Assembly (NCBI GenBank): GCA_026416125.1
Contig: JAOAFT010000008.1
Location: 1-64,000, forward strand
DNA length: 64,000 nt
From: Bacteroidota bacterium
GTDB taxonomy: Bacteria > Bacteroidota > Ignavibacteria > UBA10030
Direction of reading: 5' to 3'
Shown here: one piece after another, positions 53,245 through 63,874 of the stretch
Numbering within the stretch: position 1 is the stretch's first letter
How the letters are laid out: the number at the start of each line of letters is the position of its first letter
Translations under genes and position numbers: made by a program
The notes under the pieces: model-generated
Told to the model about the DNA's origin: nothing
What the model saw: the letters and a program-made list of their open reading frames with translations, nothing else
The model's database searches: none

Positions 53245-54147
53245 ATGAAAACTCTTATTCTTTTACTCGTGCTTCTATTTGTAACTTTTTCTTCTCTTGC
53301 TCAAGAATTACAATGCGAAGTCAATGTACATATGGAAGCAATCCCCACTTCACAACGAAGCTACTTGCAAACATTTAAAGATGACGTTGAACGATACCTC
53401 AATTCCACACGTTTTACAAGTGAAACCATTGAGGAAAAAATTCGGTGTTCATTCGATATATTTATCAAGCAATATACAGGCAACAATCAATACCTCGCTC
53501 AAGTATACATCGCCAGCCAACGGCCTATTTACCGTGGCGATGAAAAAACAGATGCTTATACTCCTATGCTTCGGATTATGGATGAAAATTGGGAGTTTAT
53601 ATATATTCCAAACCAACGAATGATTCAAGATGATTTTGTTGTCGATCCACTGTGCGATTTTCTTGATTTTTACGCATACATTATCATTGGGTTTGATTAC
53701 GATACCTACGAACCTCTCTCAGGATCCCCATGGTTCCAAAAAGCATTTAACATTTGCCAACAACTTGCATCTTCTCAATTAGGAAGATATTGGCAACAAG
53801 CCTCCTCAAGTTACAATCGCTATACATTAGCGCGAGAACTTACAAGCACAAACTACGAACAATTCCGAATTGCATTGAACCAATACTACTTCGATGGGAT
53901 TGACAAAATTTCGATAGAACCACCGTCTGCACTCGAAGCAATAACATATTCTCTTGAAACTATTGCTGCATTTAGAAAATTAAACCCCAATAGTGTCGTC
54001 ATCAAACAATTTTTTGATGCAAAATACAAAGAAATTGCAGATATATTCCTTCAATACCCCACACGAGATATTTACGACAAGTTATCAACCATTGATCAAG
54101 AACATCGAGCAACATATCAAGAGTGGAAGAATAAACGTAGGGAATAG
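53245..54147 (+). CDS. DUF4835-like secreted protein
   Basis: A 300-residue protein with a clear signal peptide (MKTLILLLVLLFVTFSSLAQ) and a globular domain including FKDDVERYLNSTRF, CSFDIFIKQYTGNN, YAYIIIGFDYDTY and a C-terminal helical region. The pattern matches the DUF4835 family of Bacteroidota relatives, of unknown function. I start at ATG 53245, since the upstream in-frame extension runs into the divergent gene. It ends 10 bases from a convergent gene. Confidence 0.75.
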   Translation: MKTLILLLVLLFVTFSSLAQELQCEVNVHMEAIPTSQRSYLQTFKDDVERYLNSTRFTSETIEEKIRCSFDIFIKQYTGNNQYLAQVYIASQRPIYRGDEKTDAYTPMLRIMDENWEFIYIPNQRMIQDDFVVDPLCDFLDFYAYIIIGFDYDTYEPLSGSPWFQKAFNICQQLASSQLGRYWQQASSSYNRYTLARELTSTNYEQFRIALNQYYFDGIDKISIEPPSALEAITYSLETIAAFRKLNPNSVVIKQFFDAKYKEIADIFLQYPTRDIYDKLSTIDQEHRATYQEWKNKRRE

Positions 54148-54157
54148 TTGTGGTGAA

Positions 54158-54694
54158 TTACTCAAGGGTAAAGTACCAACACACTCCAGCAGTTGCTGAT
54201 GTATATATATCGTATGAAGATGAACCATGCGTCGAATAATGTCCATAAATAAGATGGAGCTGCCCATACACTGAAAAGCGTTTACTCACCCAAAATTCTG
54301 CTCCTCCTCCACCACCAACCCCCAGTAAACCAGTTGACGTTGCTCCAGACACTGAACCAATAATTAAAGAACCACACAGGAAAGGAGTAATATTTTCTTT
54401 AGTTGCATAATAGCGCCACACGTTCGCTGTAAATGCGAATTCAGATTCCTTTTGGCCTTGTGTATTTTTTTGAAGACGGTACCCCATATCACCCCGCAAA
54501 CGAATCTGATCAGAAGGCAAATATACTATACCAATAGTATAAGGTCCAGCAGGTGTTTTCACAGCTTGGGATGTGAAAAAACCATTTGTCAGATTAATAG
54601 AAACACCGTAAAATCCTTTTTGTGGTTGAGCGACACTGATGGTAAAAATACTCGTACTTATCAAGCTGAAGAGTAGAGACCGATAGGAAAACAT
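54158..54694 (-). CDS. Small outer-membrane beta-barrel protein
   Basis: A 178-residue protein with a signal peptide (MFSYRSLLFSLISTSIFTISVAQ) and about eight predicted strands ending in an aromatic C-terminus (SATAGVCWYFTLE), as usual for OmpA/OmpW-sized barrels. GLLGVGGGGGAEFWVSKRF lies in the middle. I start at ATG 54694 because GAGGGTACT sits just before it, as for the GH8 gene. Function unknown. Confidence 0.7.
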   Translation of the reverse strand: MFSYRSLLFSLISTSIFTISVAQPQKGFYGVSINLTNGFFTSQAVKTPAGPYTIGIVYLPSDQIRLRGDMGYRLQKNTQGQKESEFAFTANVWRYYATKENITPFLCGSLIIGSVSGATSTGLLGVGGGGGAEFWVSKRFSVYGQLHLIYGHYSTHGSSSYDIYTSATAGVCWYFTLE

Positions 54695-54713
54695 AGTACC
54701 CTCGCTAATATGT

Positions 54714-55439
54714 TTATCGTAATGCAAGACTATAATTATTATACATCTCTATAACATCGTTGACATAGCTTTGGGTTTGTTTCCAACCACGGAAATAGCC
54801 ACTCGGTGGTTTCCCGTCACTCCATATTCGCTGATGAAGAGTATAATTTTGCTTTGTTAACATCGTCAGTGCCTGTGCTATTGCACCCCAATCTGTAGGA
54901 TCCTCACCTAAGTACTGAGCTATGGCTTGTGCATCATAAATACGACTTAACCCTGCATTATACGCAGCCAAAGCAATTTTTACTCTATCTACCTCCGTGC
55001 GGCCCTTTACTTGTGAGTAAAGTTGGTGGAAATAGTAAATGCCAGCAATTATATTATTTCGCGGTGATATAGCCTCTTGTAAACTTAATTGTTCTGCTAT
55101 CTCAATTTGCGTAAGCGGCATAATTTGCATTAGTCCAATAGCACCTCGCTCACTCACTGCTCCCTGATCAAACAATGATTCTTTCTGCATCATTGCAAGA
55201 ACAAGCACCCAATCTACGTTATATTTACGTGCATATGTTTTTACAGTTGGAATGTACTGCTCTGACCACCGTAGTGCTGAATAAATACTCTTTGGTCCCT
55301 GAATAAGACCTACTTGTTCCTGGATTGCATCGGTAGGTCCTTCTATCGCTCGTAGTCGAAGACTATCGAGCGGTTTTGCACATCCTCCGAGACATATGAA
55401 AAGAACAACAATTGGACTAAAAAACTTTCCCCACAACAT
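54714..55439 (-). CDS. Lytic transglycosylase (SLT) lipoprotein
   Basis: About 241 residues: a lipoprotein signal with lipobox LGGC around residues 17-20 and an SLT domain with the catalytic Glu in MMQKESLFDQGAVSERGAIGLMQIMP, then IIAGIYYFHQLY and AAYNAGLSR. It cleaves peptidoglycan glycosidic bonds at the outer membrane, similar to MltE/MltC. I start at 55439 because GGGGGA precedes it and the lipoprotein signal begins there. Confidence 0.88.
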   Translation of the reverse strand: MLWGKFFSPIVVLFICLGGCAKPLDSLRLRAIEGPTDAIQEQVGLIQGPKSIYSALRWSEQYIPTVKTYARKYNVDWVLVLAMMQKESLFDQGAVSERGAIGLMQIMPLTQIEIAEQLSLQEAISPRNNIIAGIYYFHQLYSQVKGRTEVDRVKIALAAYNAGLSRIYDAQAIAQYLGEDPTDWGAIAQALTMLTKQNYTLHQRIWSDGKPPSGYFRGWKQTQSYVNDVIEMYNNYSLALR

Positions 55440-55569
55440 ACATCCCCCGCTTTTAAAGTTTAACATACAAGATCCTGTAGTAGTTCAACATATTTTACTT
55501 CTTGTAGTCTTATAGTAATATAGCGAAACTATAACCCCAAAGCAATGATCTAGGTAGCCAGCCATCAAC

Positions 55570-55815
55570 TTACAGAGTTTTTGCAGTTCGTGTATTTAAC
55601 AATATTTCAACAATTTTCCGCTTACTTGTCTGTCCTGATCGAATACTGATCGTTGATTGCGGAATACCTAAAAAATCAGAAAGGATCTTGATGAGCTCTC
55701 TATTGGCGCGACCGCCACGTGGTTGAGCTATAACTTTGACTATATACTCGTTTTCGCTAATTTTATCCACAGAGTTGAATCGTGCGTTAGGTTTTACATG
55801 AACTGCAATTTTCAT
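55570..55815 (-). CDS. DUF167 (YggU) family protein
   Basis: An 81-residue protein with the DUF167 pattern: MKIAVHVKPNARFNSVDKIS, VIAQPRGGRANRELIKILSDFLGI and TISIRSGQTSKRKIVEI. The family is widespread and its function is not settled. It lies 25 bases after rlpA on the same strand; the 130-base stretch before the SLT gene holds nothing I recognise. Confidence 0.88.
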   Translation of the reverse strand: MKIAVHVKPNARFNSVDKISENEYIVKVIAQPRGGRANRELIKILSDFLGIPQSTISIRSGQTSKRKIVEILLNTRTAKTL

Positions 55816-55840
55816 TTAAACTTACAATATTTTTATTAAT

Positions 55841-56326
55841 TTAATAACCCTTTCCCCATTCGAGAACTTCGAGCCGAACACGTGCAGTTCCTGTCCGTAC
55901 TATGTCCAATTCTCTTGCGGCACCATACGAGAGATCAATAATGCGTGATTCATGGAATGGCCCCCGATCGTTAATGCGTACAATAACTGATTTACTATTT
56001 TCCAAATTGATTACCCGAACTTTCGTTCCAAAAGGAAACGTACGATGTGCAGCCGTTAGTGAGTACATATTATATTGCTCACCGCTCGAGGTAATTTTCT
56101 TGTGAAATTCCATTCCATAGTATGAAGCAACACCTTCTAATACCAGCAAGATCTTCCCACTTGTTGCTTCTCGCTGTGTATGCTCAGATGAAAGTGGAAG
56201 AGATGACTGAGATTGTTTCGTTTGATTATTTATTTCACCATTACCAAACCGAGGTGAAGAGTAACATCCAATACAAAAAAGAAGAATAATCGAAAGAGGT
56301 AACCATGGAATGTTAGAGAAATTCAT
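55841..56326 (-). CDS. rlpA: RlpA-like lytic transglycosylase lipoprotein
   Basis: About 161 residues with a lipobox (FCIGC, around residue 20), a low-complexity linker, and the double-psi beta-barrel: GVASYYGMEFHKKITSSGEQYN, LTAAHRTFPFGTKVRVINL, VRINDRGPFHESRIIDLSYGAAREL. RlpA acts on septal peptidoglycan. It lacks the C-terminal SPOR domain of the E. coli protein. I start at ATG 56326; it overlaps the manC stop by 14 bases. Confidence 0.87.
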   Translation of the reverse strand: MNFSNIPWLPLSIILLFCIGCYSSPRFGNGEINNQTKQSQSSLPLSSEHTQREATSGKILLVLEGVASYYGMEFHKKITSSGEQYNMYSLTAAHRTFPFGTKVRVINLENSKSVIVRINDRGPFHESRIIDLSYGAARELDIVRTGTARVRLEVLEWGKGY

Positions 56327-57398
56327 ACATCTTTCTTCTCTTGAGTGTATCAACTACCTCCTTGACCTCTTGTGATCTTCCTTGCTCACATATCAGAATA
56401 GCATCGTCTGTGGTAACAACAATAAGGTTTTTAACCCCAATAAGGGCAACAAGCTTGTTCCCAGCATCAACATAATTACCGGTTGTATCCCGTGCAATAA
56501 CAGTTCCTCTAAATGCATTTCCAGAGTCATCAACAGGTGTAAGGCGTTTCACTTCATCCCACGATCCAACATCGCTCCAACCAAAATCAGCAAGTACGAC
56601 ATAGACAGATCGTGCTTTTTCCATAACACCATAGTCTATTGAAATACTTCGCATCATCCCATACGAAAGCTCAAGCATATTCTCATACTCAGAGGTACCA
56701 ATCGTTTGAGCCACCTTCTTTAATTGTTCTGCTATCTCTGGTAATAGCCTTTGAATTTCCTCTAAAATTACAGAAGCACGCCAAATAAACATTCCACTAT
56801 TCCAGAGAAAGTCACCACTTTGTAAGAATTTAACAGCTGTTTCATAATTAGGTTTTTCAGCAAACGTCTTAACACGAAAGACTTTTTCAGCATAGTATGG
56901 GTTATGATCTATGGCATCATCGTATTGAATATACCCATACCCTGTTTCTGGATGAGTTGGATGAATTCCAATCGTTATGAGAGAATTACTATGTTCTGCC
57001 ACAGCGATTGCTCGCTGCAATACTTTGTTGAATTTATCAACCTCTCCAATGAGATGATCAGCGGGAAGGACAACCATAACCCCATCAGGGTCTGACCGCA
57101 TGATCCAATGTGCAGCTAAACCAATACAGGGTGCTGTATTTTTCCCTACTGGCTCAACTAAAATGTTTTGTTCAGGAATATGTGGTAATTGTTGCATAAT
57201 TATAGATTTCTGAACTTTATTGGTCACAATAAACATTCGTTCTGGTGTGGCAAATGATTCAATGCGACGTACCGTATTCTGGATCATAGTGCCGTTACCA
57301 ACAATTTCAAGCACTTGTTTCGGTGAACGTTCACGACTTCGCGGCCAAAAGCGTGAGCCTACACCTCCAGCCATAATAACAGCATAGACATTACCCAT
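56313..57398 (-). CDS. manC: Mannose-1-phosphate guanylyltransferase
   Basis: A 361-residue nucleotidyltransferase making GDP-mannose from mannose-1-phosphate and GTP. It opens YAVIMAGGVGSRFWPRSRERSPKQVLEI, the uridylyl/guanylyltransferase signature, then VEPVGKNTAPCIGLAA, VLPADHLI, ETGYGYIQYD and FLWNSGMFIWRA. No C-terminal isomerase domain is present, so it is monofunctional. GDP-mannose feeds surface polysaccharides or glycoproteins. Confidence 0.92.
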   Translation of the reverse strand: MGNVYAVIMAGGVGSRFWPRSRERSPKQVLEIVGNGTMIQNTVRRIESFATPERMFIVTNKVQKSIIMQQLPHIPEQNILVEPVGKNTAPCIGLAAHWIMRSDPDGVMVVLPADHLIGEVDKFNKVLQRAIAVAEHSNSLITIGIHPTHPETGYGYIQYDDAIDHNPYYAEKVFRVKTFAEKPNYETAVKFLQSGDFLWNSGMFIWRASVILEEIQRLLPEIAEQLKKVAQTIGTSEYENMLELSYGMMRSISIDYGVMEKARSVYVVLADFGWSDVGSWDEVKRLTPVDDSGNAFRGTVIARDTTGNYVDAGNKLVALIGVKNLIVVTTDDAILICEQGRSQEVKEVVDTLKRRKMYEFL

Positions 57399-57404
57399 AG
57401 TAAT

Positions 57405-58193
57405 TCACTCAAACATTTCTTTAAAATTACGCAATATTTCTACAGATTGTTCTAAAATTCCAGTCCTCTGTTGTTCAGGTGTCTTCACCCACGTAGTGTA
57501 TGGCTCCTGGATATTTGCAGTGAGATTAATGACCCGAATATCATCGATTAATTGATTCAATTCCACATACTCAAGAAAATCATGGAGATACATGTAGAAA
57601 TCTTGCGCTAAGGGATTTATTTCTGCAACTCGCATTGCTTGACAGTGACGACGCAAGTTTTCGAGCATTGAAAAACGATTTTCATCCCCCGATTGAATAG
57701 ATTCCAAGAATTGTTCTAAGAGATGTGCAAATTCCTCTTCTTTACTTTCACTACTATTTGTGGGAATATCTTGGTTATTCGACCATCCCCATATATCCTG
57801 AATGTTCGATTGGTCTGGTACGGCAAAAACATTCTCATCTGTGCCACCTGAAGGAATTCGGGAACTAATTGTCTCACTCTTTTCTGGTGTGGATTCTACT
57901 TCATCTTCCCCTACGGCTTTTCGAAAGTATCGAAATACTAGTTCCTCCTCTTCTTTTGTTGGTCGATCTGACGATAGGTTATGATCAACTTTATCAACAA
58001 TCCATAGGAGACAAAGAGCAAAATCAGAAAATCCTCTTACTTTATACAATTCCTTGAGTTTTTCTCGAAGATCATCTGCTGTAACGAGTATGGTTTTTAT
58101 TTTATCATAAATTTCTCTATTCACATAGTTTTGAAGTTCCCATTTTGGAATGTGATCAAGAAGGATATCAATATATTGTTGTGCACGTGTCAT
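57405..58193 (-). CDS. Hypothetical protein with acidic helical regions
   Basis: A 262-residue soluble protein I do not recognise. It is rich in charged residues, with an N-terminal helical part (residues 1-90), a low-complexity middle (about 95-155: VESTPEKSETISS onward) and a C-terminal helical part (165-262). There are no membrane segments and no known motif. It ends 6 bases before manC, and a terminator separates it from atpC. Confidence 0.65.
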   Translation of the reverse strand: MTRAQQYIDILLDHIPKWELQNYVNREIYDKIKTILVTADDLREKLKELYKVRGFSDFALCLLWIVDKVDHNLSSDRPTKEEEELVFRYFRKAVGEDEVESTPEKSETISSRIPSGGTDENVFAVPDQSNIQDIWGWSNNQDIPTNSSESKEEEFAHLLEQFLESIQSGDENRFSMLENLRRHCQAMRVAEINPLAQDFYMYLHDFLEYVELNQLIDDIRVINLTANIQEPYTTWVKTPEQQRTGILEQSVEILRNFKEMFE

Positions 58194-58229
58194 TCTTTTG
58201 CCCCCGCTCCTAGCTACTGCGTGGCCATT

Positions 58230-58261
58230 AAAAAGCCCACCTTATATAAGGGAGTGGGCTT
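58230..58261 (-). terminator. Rho-independent terminator after atpC
   Basis: AAGCCCAC (58233-58240) pairs with GTGGGCTT (58254-58261), with an inner CTTATATAAG palindrome in the loop. On the minus strand a run of T residues follows, ending transcription of the atpDC operon before the next gene. Confidence 0.8.
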
Positions 58262-58269
58262 CGTGTACT

Positions 58270-58680
58270 TTAGAGAGATTTTGCAACTTTCAAGCGATTG
58301 AGAGCTCTCAACAAAGCTAGTTGTGCTCGTTCCACATCTAGATCTGGTTTACGTTCTTTCAATCGTTTGCGAGCGCGTTCTCGTGCTGCTTCAGCTCTCA
58401 CTATATCAATTTCATCGGGAGATTCAATTGTTTCAGCAAGAACAACTACTTTGTTTTTAAGAACCTCCACTATTCCACCACTCGTTGCATAGGTATGTTG
58501 TTTTCCAGCGCTATCAACAAGTTTTATTACACCTATACCAATACTTGCAAACAGTGGTGCATGATTAAAAAGTACCTGGAAGCCCCCAACAACTCCTGGT
58601 GCGCTAAAACTTAGAACATCCCCTTGAAAAACAATTTTTCGCGGAGTAATAATTTCTAAATGGAACTTTTTATCGTTCAT
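58270..58680 (-). CDS. atpC: ATP synthase epsilon subunit
   Basis: A 136-residue F1 epsilon subunit. The beta-sandwich holds FHLEIITPRKIVFQGDVLSFSAPGVVGGFQVLFNHAPLFASIGIG and ATSGGIVEVLKNKVVVLAETIE; a C-terminal helical hairpin (about 90-130) includes EAARERARKRLKERKPDLD, the ATP-hydrolysis inhibitor part. It follows atpD by 14 bases and is followed by a terminator. Confidence 0.93.
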   Translation of the reverse strand: MNDKKFHLEIITPRKIVFQGDVLSFSAPGVVGGFQVLFNHAPLFASIGIGVIKLVDSAGKQHTYATSGGIVEVLKNKVVVLAETIESPDEIDIVRAEAARERARKRLKERKPDLDVERAQLALLRALNRLKVAKSL

Positions 58681-58694
58681 TGTAGCTACTGAAT

Positions 58695-60104
<1,410 letters not shown>

Positions 60105-60189
60105 CTATTCACTATTTCCCTATAACAATTGCAATGAAAGTTATAAAAAGATGACTGGACAATCAAGAATAATTGACGACATTTTTCTT

Positions 60190-60753
60190 CTATACAACGT
60201 GCAAGTGACTTAGTAAAATCCGTAATCCTATACCAATAAGAACTATTCCTCCTACTCCTTCAGCAATCCTTCCATACAAACGGTGAAGCTTTGTACCCAT
60301 TCGTACACCTATATAGGAAGTTACTGCAGTTATTGCTCCAATGATTATACTCGGTTGCCACACTGAAATTGCAAGTAGTGCCAAACTAAAACCAACAGCG
60401 AATGCATCGATACTCGTTGCTATTGAAAACCACAAGAGCACCCACCCACGGGTTGGATTTTTCCGTACACGTACCTCTTCTGGATAAAGGGAAGCATGAA
60501 TCATGCGAACACCAACAATCGCCAAAAGAAAAAATGCAATCCAATGATCAAACGTTTCGACCCACTTCTCGATCATGAAACCAAGATACCAACCAATAAT
60601 TGGCATGAGAAACTGGAAAAAACCAAAGTGCCATGCTACTCGAAGCCTCGTTCTCCGTTCGTAAGCATATCCAGCTGTTCCAATACACAGTGCAACAGCA
60701 AAGGCGTCTGCTGACAAACCTAATGCAATGAAAAAAACTTCAAGAAAACTCAT
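60190..60753 (-). CDS. mntP: Manganese efflux pump MntP
   Basis: A 187-residue membrane protein with about six helices of the MntP/YebN family. Conserved segments are LGLSADAFAVALCIG and the mid-protein SIATSIDAFAVGFSLALL, both containing the conserved Asp residues that bind Mn2+. It exports manganese. It lies between the ATP synthase operon and a tRNA-Thr gene and has no obvious operon partner. No yybP-ykoY riboswitch was recognised in the 70 bases upstream. Confidence 0.93.
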   Translation of the reverse strand: MSFLEVFFIALGLSADAFAVALCIGTAGYAYERRTRLRVAWHFGFFQFLMPIIGWYLGFMIEKWVETFDHWIAFFLLAIVGVRMIHASLYPEEVRVRKNPTRGWVLLWFSIATSIDAFAVGFSLALLAISVWQPSIIIGAITAVTSYIGVRMGTKLHRLYGRIAEGVGGIVLIGIGLRILLSHLHVV

Positions 60754-60822
60754 AAAGTTAAATTAGTAACGGTATGAACATGGAGGTTGGCGTTGTTGAA
60801 AAGTTAAAAGATTGGCTCATAG

Positions 60823-60894
60823 AGCTGAAGGTGGGATTTGAACCCACGACCTGCGGTTTACGAAACCGCTGCTCTACCACTGAGCTACTCCAGC
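60823..60894 (-). tRNA. tRNA-Thr (anticodon CGU)
   Basis: A 72-base cloverleaf on the minus strand: acceptor GCTGGAG with CTTCAGC (one G-U), D arm GCTC/GAGC, anticodon stem GCGGT/ACCGC with loop TTCGTAA (anticodon CGT), T arm GTGGG-TTCAAAT-CCCAC, discriminator T. CCA is not encoded. Confidence 0.97.
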
Positions 60895-60978
60895 GTTATG
60901 CGCAATATAGTAAAAAATCATAACTTTCCAAAGAATATATACCAAGAGTCATCTGTGTACCGTTTCTATGGTATTCCT

Positions 60979-61484
60979 TCACAGGATGAATAAATTTTCA
61001 AATTCATTTCTTCGCACTCGCAATTCGTCTATACTTATCAACTGTGGTACAACCATCGGTTTCACTTGTGCAACAACATTTTGCTGCTCCATTGTTACAA
61101 CGGGAACAATCTCTACGTAAACTCTTCCAACTTCATTTGAATCATCATTTAGTACTGCGAGATGGTGTTCTTTACGTTAGCCTTTATTATAACTTCATCA
61201 AGAAATTCTAGATGGAGTCCTTTCAATGTTCCAAAGGACGTCTGTTCATGAATTGTTAGATGACCAAAAACATCAATAAATTCCTGCAAAGCGTTTTTCA
61301 CTATGCGTTTTCCGCAGATGTAAACAAAGATAAGAGTACCTCAATGGATAATTCCGTATAGCATGAGTTGTTTGTATGGTAGATCATGTTCCGCTTTTCT
61401 TCACTTGAAATAAATGTACATTATTGTTGCAATGACGATTGTTAGTACAACAAGCACATCCTTATAGGTGTGTTCTTGTTTCAT
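60979..61484 (-). pseudogene. Decayed membrane-anchored protein gene
   Basis: From ATG 61484 (MKQEHTYKDVLVVLTIVIATIMYIYFK) a single frame continues through two in-frame TGA codons (61401-61403 and 61341-61343), then GKRIVKNALQEFIDVFGH and FLDEVIIKANVK. Near 61165-61175 a one-base frameshift is needed to reach EHHLAVLNDDSNEVGRVYVE and the end at LRVRRNEFENLFIL (stop 60979). The pieces join into a coherent protein of about 168 residues with one N-terminal transmembrane helix. Family unknown. It fills the otherwise empty stretch 60895-61504. A sequencing error could explain the frameshift but not easily three lesions. Confidence 0.6.
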
Positions 61485-61504
61485 AATTATTCTTTACAAA
61501 TTCT

Positions 61505-62536
61505 CTATTTTTGTATAATAGTTTCAACACACTTCATAACATCTGAAACAGAAATATTCTTCATGCAATCAAATGTTTTGATTGGGCACTTTTTTCCACC
61601 GTGAATTCCACACGGCCTGCAGGGGAGATTCTTCACTTCAACTACAACATCGTATGGGCCTAATGGTCTGAATCCAAATTCTGGTACTGTTGCTCCAAAA
61701 ATTGCTACTACCGGTGTTCCAACAGCAACAGCAATATGCATTGGCGCACTATCGTTCGAAATCAGTACTCTGCATCTACGTATAAGTTCTGCAGCTTGGA
61801 TTAGCGTAAATTCACCCGCACAATTGATACTCCCTGGTGATTGTTGTCGTATATATTCACAGAGTTCTGCATCTTCTTTTCCACCAATTAGAAAAACAGT
61901 ATACTTACGAGCTAATATCTGAGCAAGTTGTGCAAATCGTTCAGGCAACCATCTCTTGGTATTCCAGATTGATCCTGGTGCAATTGCAATAAATTGGGAA
62001 GTAGTTTCAATATGATTCAACCTTAAAAATAAATCTATAGCTTCTTTCTGTTCGTTTGAAACTGCAAGTGTGGGTAAAACTTTTTTTGTTACCTCAATAC
62101 CCAAGGGTTGAAGAAGTGAAAGATTTCGCTCGACCTCATGGATTGTTGGATCATACCGAACAACGTGTGTAAGCAATACCTTTCCTGAACTTCGATCAAA
62201 CCCTACCCTCATTGGAATTTTGAGCCAGAGTGCTATCAATGCACTCCGTAAAGAACGATGGGGAACTAGTGCAATATCATAGTGCTTTCGTCGAAGGTCA
62301 GAACAAAATTTAATAAAACCAACAATTCCAGAATGTTCTCGTTTCTTGTCAAATGCATACACTGCACGAATTGCACTATGTCCATTAAATATCTCAGCAG
62401 TTCGTGGAATCGCAATGACATCGACAGATGCTAATGGAATGGTTTGTTTGATTACTTGTGCTAGTGGTAAAGTTAAGACTGCATCACCAATAAATGCAGT
62501 TTGTATAATGAGAAATTGTAGTTCCTTATCTCGCAC
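61505..62536 (-). CDS. Glycosyltransferase family 9 (heptosyltransferase-like)
   Basis: A 343-residue GT9 enzyme that adds heptose (or a similar sugar) to the lipopolysaccharide core. It opens FLIIQTAFIGDAVLTLPLAQVIK and holds FIAIAPGSIWNTKRWLPERFAQLA and VLISNDSAPMHIAVAVGTPVVAIFGA. The start is GTG 62536, 9 bases after AGGG, overlapping the acyltransferase stop. The two adjacent genes point to LPS synthesis. Confidence 0.9.
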   Translation of the reverse strand: MRDKELQFLIIQTAFIGDAVLTLPLAQVIKQTIPLASVDVIAIPRTAEIFNGHSAIRAVYAFDKKREHSGIVGFIKFCSDLRRKHYDIALVPHRSLRSALIALWLKIPMRVGFDRSSGKVLLTHVVRYDPTIHEVERNLSLLQPLGIEVTKKVLPTLAVSNEQKEAIDLFLRLNHIETTSQFIAIAPGSIWNTKRWLPERFAQLAQILARKYTVFLIGGKEDAELCEYIRQQSPGSINCAGEFTLIQAAELIRRCRVLISNDSAPMHIAVAVGTPVVAIFGATVPEFGFRPLGPYDVVVEVKNLPCRPCGIHGGKKCPIKTFDCMKNISVSDVMKCVETIIQK

Positions 62537-63461
62537 TGATGTTTACCCTATCTGGCACATGCTTCCATCGTTTGTGCATCCACATCCACTGTTCTGGTGC
62601 TTCACGAATGAGTTGTTCTGTTAATTGGACATGACGCTGGGTTAGTGTTACAATATTGTCTTCCGTATCTCCCTGTAAATCATCGTAGCGTACTTCGTGA
62701 AGCTTTATATGATAGTGACCATTTTTCTGTCGAACAGCGAGCCCTAAGAGCATAGTTGCTCCTGTCTTCAGGCAAAAAGCAGCTGGACCTGCAAAGGTTG
62801 GCACTGCGCGTCCAAAGAACTCAACTGATATACTCTCTTTCGCAGCAGCTTGATCAGCAACCATACATACTAAACCACCTTGCTTTAATATTTTTAACGA
62901 TTCCCGAACACTCCCTTGCATTGGTACAACTTTTGAACCATAAGCGCTTCTGTAGTTATAGATAACAGTATCAAGAAGGGGATTAGAGAGCGATTTTGCT
63001 ATTGCAAGTGATATTCCATTGTACCATAGCGCGACAGAATGGATTGATAGCTCCCAACTCCCATAGTGTGCAGTCACAAATAAGCACCCTTTCCCTCGAT
63101 TCTTTGCAGCTATAAGAAGTTCTGGATTTTCTATGGTGACACGCTCGAGTATTTTTTCACGTGTTAACATCGGGTAGTACAATATTTCCATAAAAGTTGT
63201 TGCTACACTTTGAAAAGACCTTTGAGCAATATGTTCAAGTACTTTACGATTTGCCGTAGGGTATGCATTTTGGAGATTTCGTAACGCAACTCTTCTCCGC
63301 GATGTTAATACATAATAACCAAGCGCCCCCAAAATGTTTCCAAGGGTTTGTAATGTTCGTAGTGGGAAACAGCGAACTATGTGTGCAATTACTGAAAATC
63401 CTATAAACTCACAATAGTGTTTGAATCGTGCTTTTTTTCGTTGTTCTATTGGCACGATCAC
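62526..63461 (-). CDS. LpxL/HtrB-type lipid A acyltransferase
   Basis: A 311-residue inner-membrane acyltransferase. An N-terminal membrane helix is followed by the HxxxxD catalytic motif in [16 protein letters not shown], the segment [35 protein letters not shown] and the C-terminal [16 protein letters not shown], all typical of LpxL/LpxM/HtrB. It would attach a secondary acyl chain to lipid A. It overlaps yjbQ by 4 bases. Confidence 0.92.
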   Translation of the reverse strand: MIVPIEQRKKARFKHYCEFIGFSVIAHIVRCFPLRTLQTLGNILGALGYYVLTSRRRVALRNLQNAYPTANRKVLEHIAQRSFQSVATTFMEILYYPMLTREKILERVTIENPELLIAAKNRGKGCLFVTAHYGSWELSIHSVALWYNGISLAIAKSLSNPLLDTVIYNYRSAYGSKVVPMQGSVRESLKILKQGGLVCMVADQAAAKESISVEFFGRAVPTFAGPAAFCLKTGATMLLGLAVRQKNGHYHIKLHEVRYDDLQGDTEDNIVTLTQRHVQLTEQLIREAPEQWMWMHKRWKHVPDRVNISAR

Positions 63462-63871
63462 TCACCCATTATTTTCACAATTACTCGCTTTCGACGTTGC
63501 CCATCAAATTCAGCGTAGTAAACCTGTTGCCAAGGTCCAAGATCTAATTTGCCCTGCGTAATAGGTAAAATGACCTCGTGATGAATGAGTAAACTCTTGA
63601 GATGTGCATCTCCATTCATTTCTCCAGTCCGATGATGGCGGTATGTTGTTCTGAATGGTGCTAGTGTTTCCAACCATTCATCAATATCTTGTATTAACCC
63701 ACTCTCAGCATCGTTCACGTATACTCCTGCAGTAATATGCATTGCCGAAACCAACATTATTCCCTCTCGAATACGACTCTTTTCCAGAATCTCTTCCAAT
63801 TTCTCTGTAATATTGATGTACTCACGGTGGCTTTTAGTATTAAACCATAAATATTCTGTATAGAAGTTCAT
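63458..63871 (-). CDS. yjbQ: YjbQ/UPF0047 family protein
   Basis: A 137-residue member of the YjbQ family, with [57 protein letters not shown] and [18 protein letters not shown]. The conserved His residues may bind metal; a secondary thiamine phosphate synthase activity has been described for the family. I start at the second of two adjacent ATG codons (63871), which is better spaced from GGAG. Confidence 0.9.
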   Translation of the reverse strand: MNFYTEYLWFNTKSHREYINITEKLEEILEKSRIREGIMLVSAMHITAGVYVNDAESGLIQDIDEWLETLAPFRTTYRHHRTGEMNGDAHLKSLLIHHEVILPITQGKLDLGPWQQVYYAEFDGQRRKRVIVKIMGE

Positions 63872-63874
63872 CAT

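Noticed and set aside
60979-61484. Selenocysteine or stop-codon recoding to explain the two TGA codons
   Set aside because: No SECIS-like hairpin was noticed, TGA ends many genes here, and a frameshift is also required, so gene decay is simpler.
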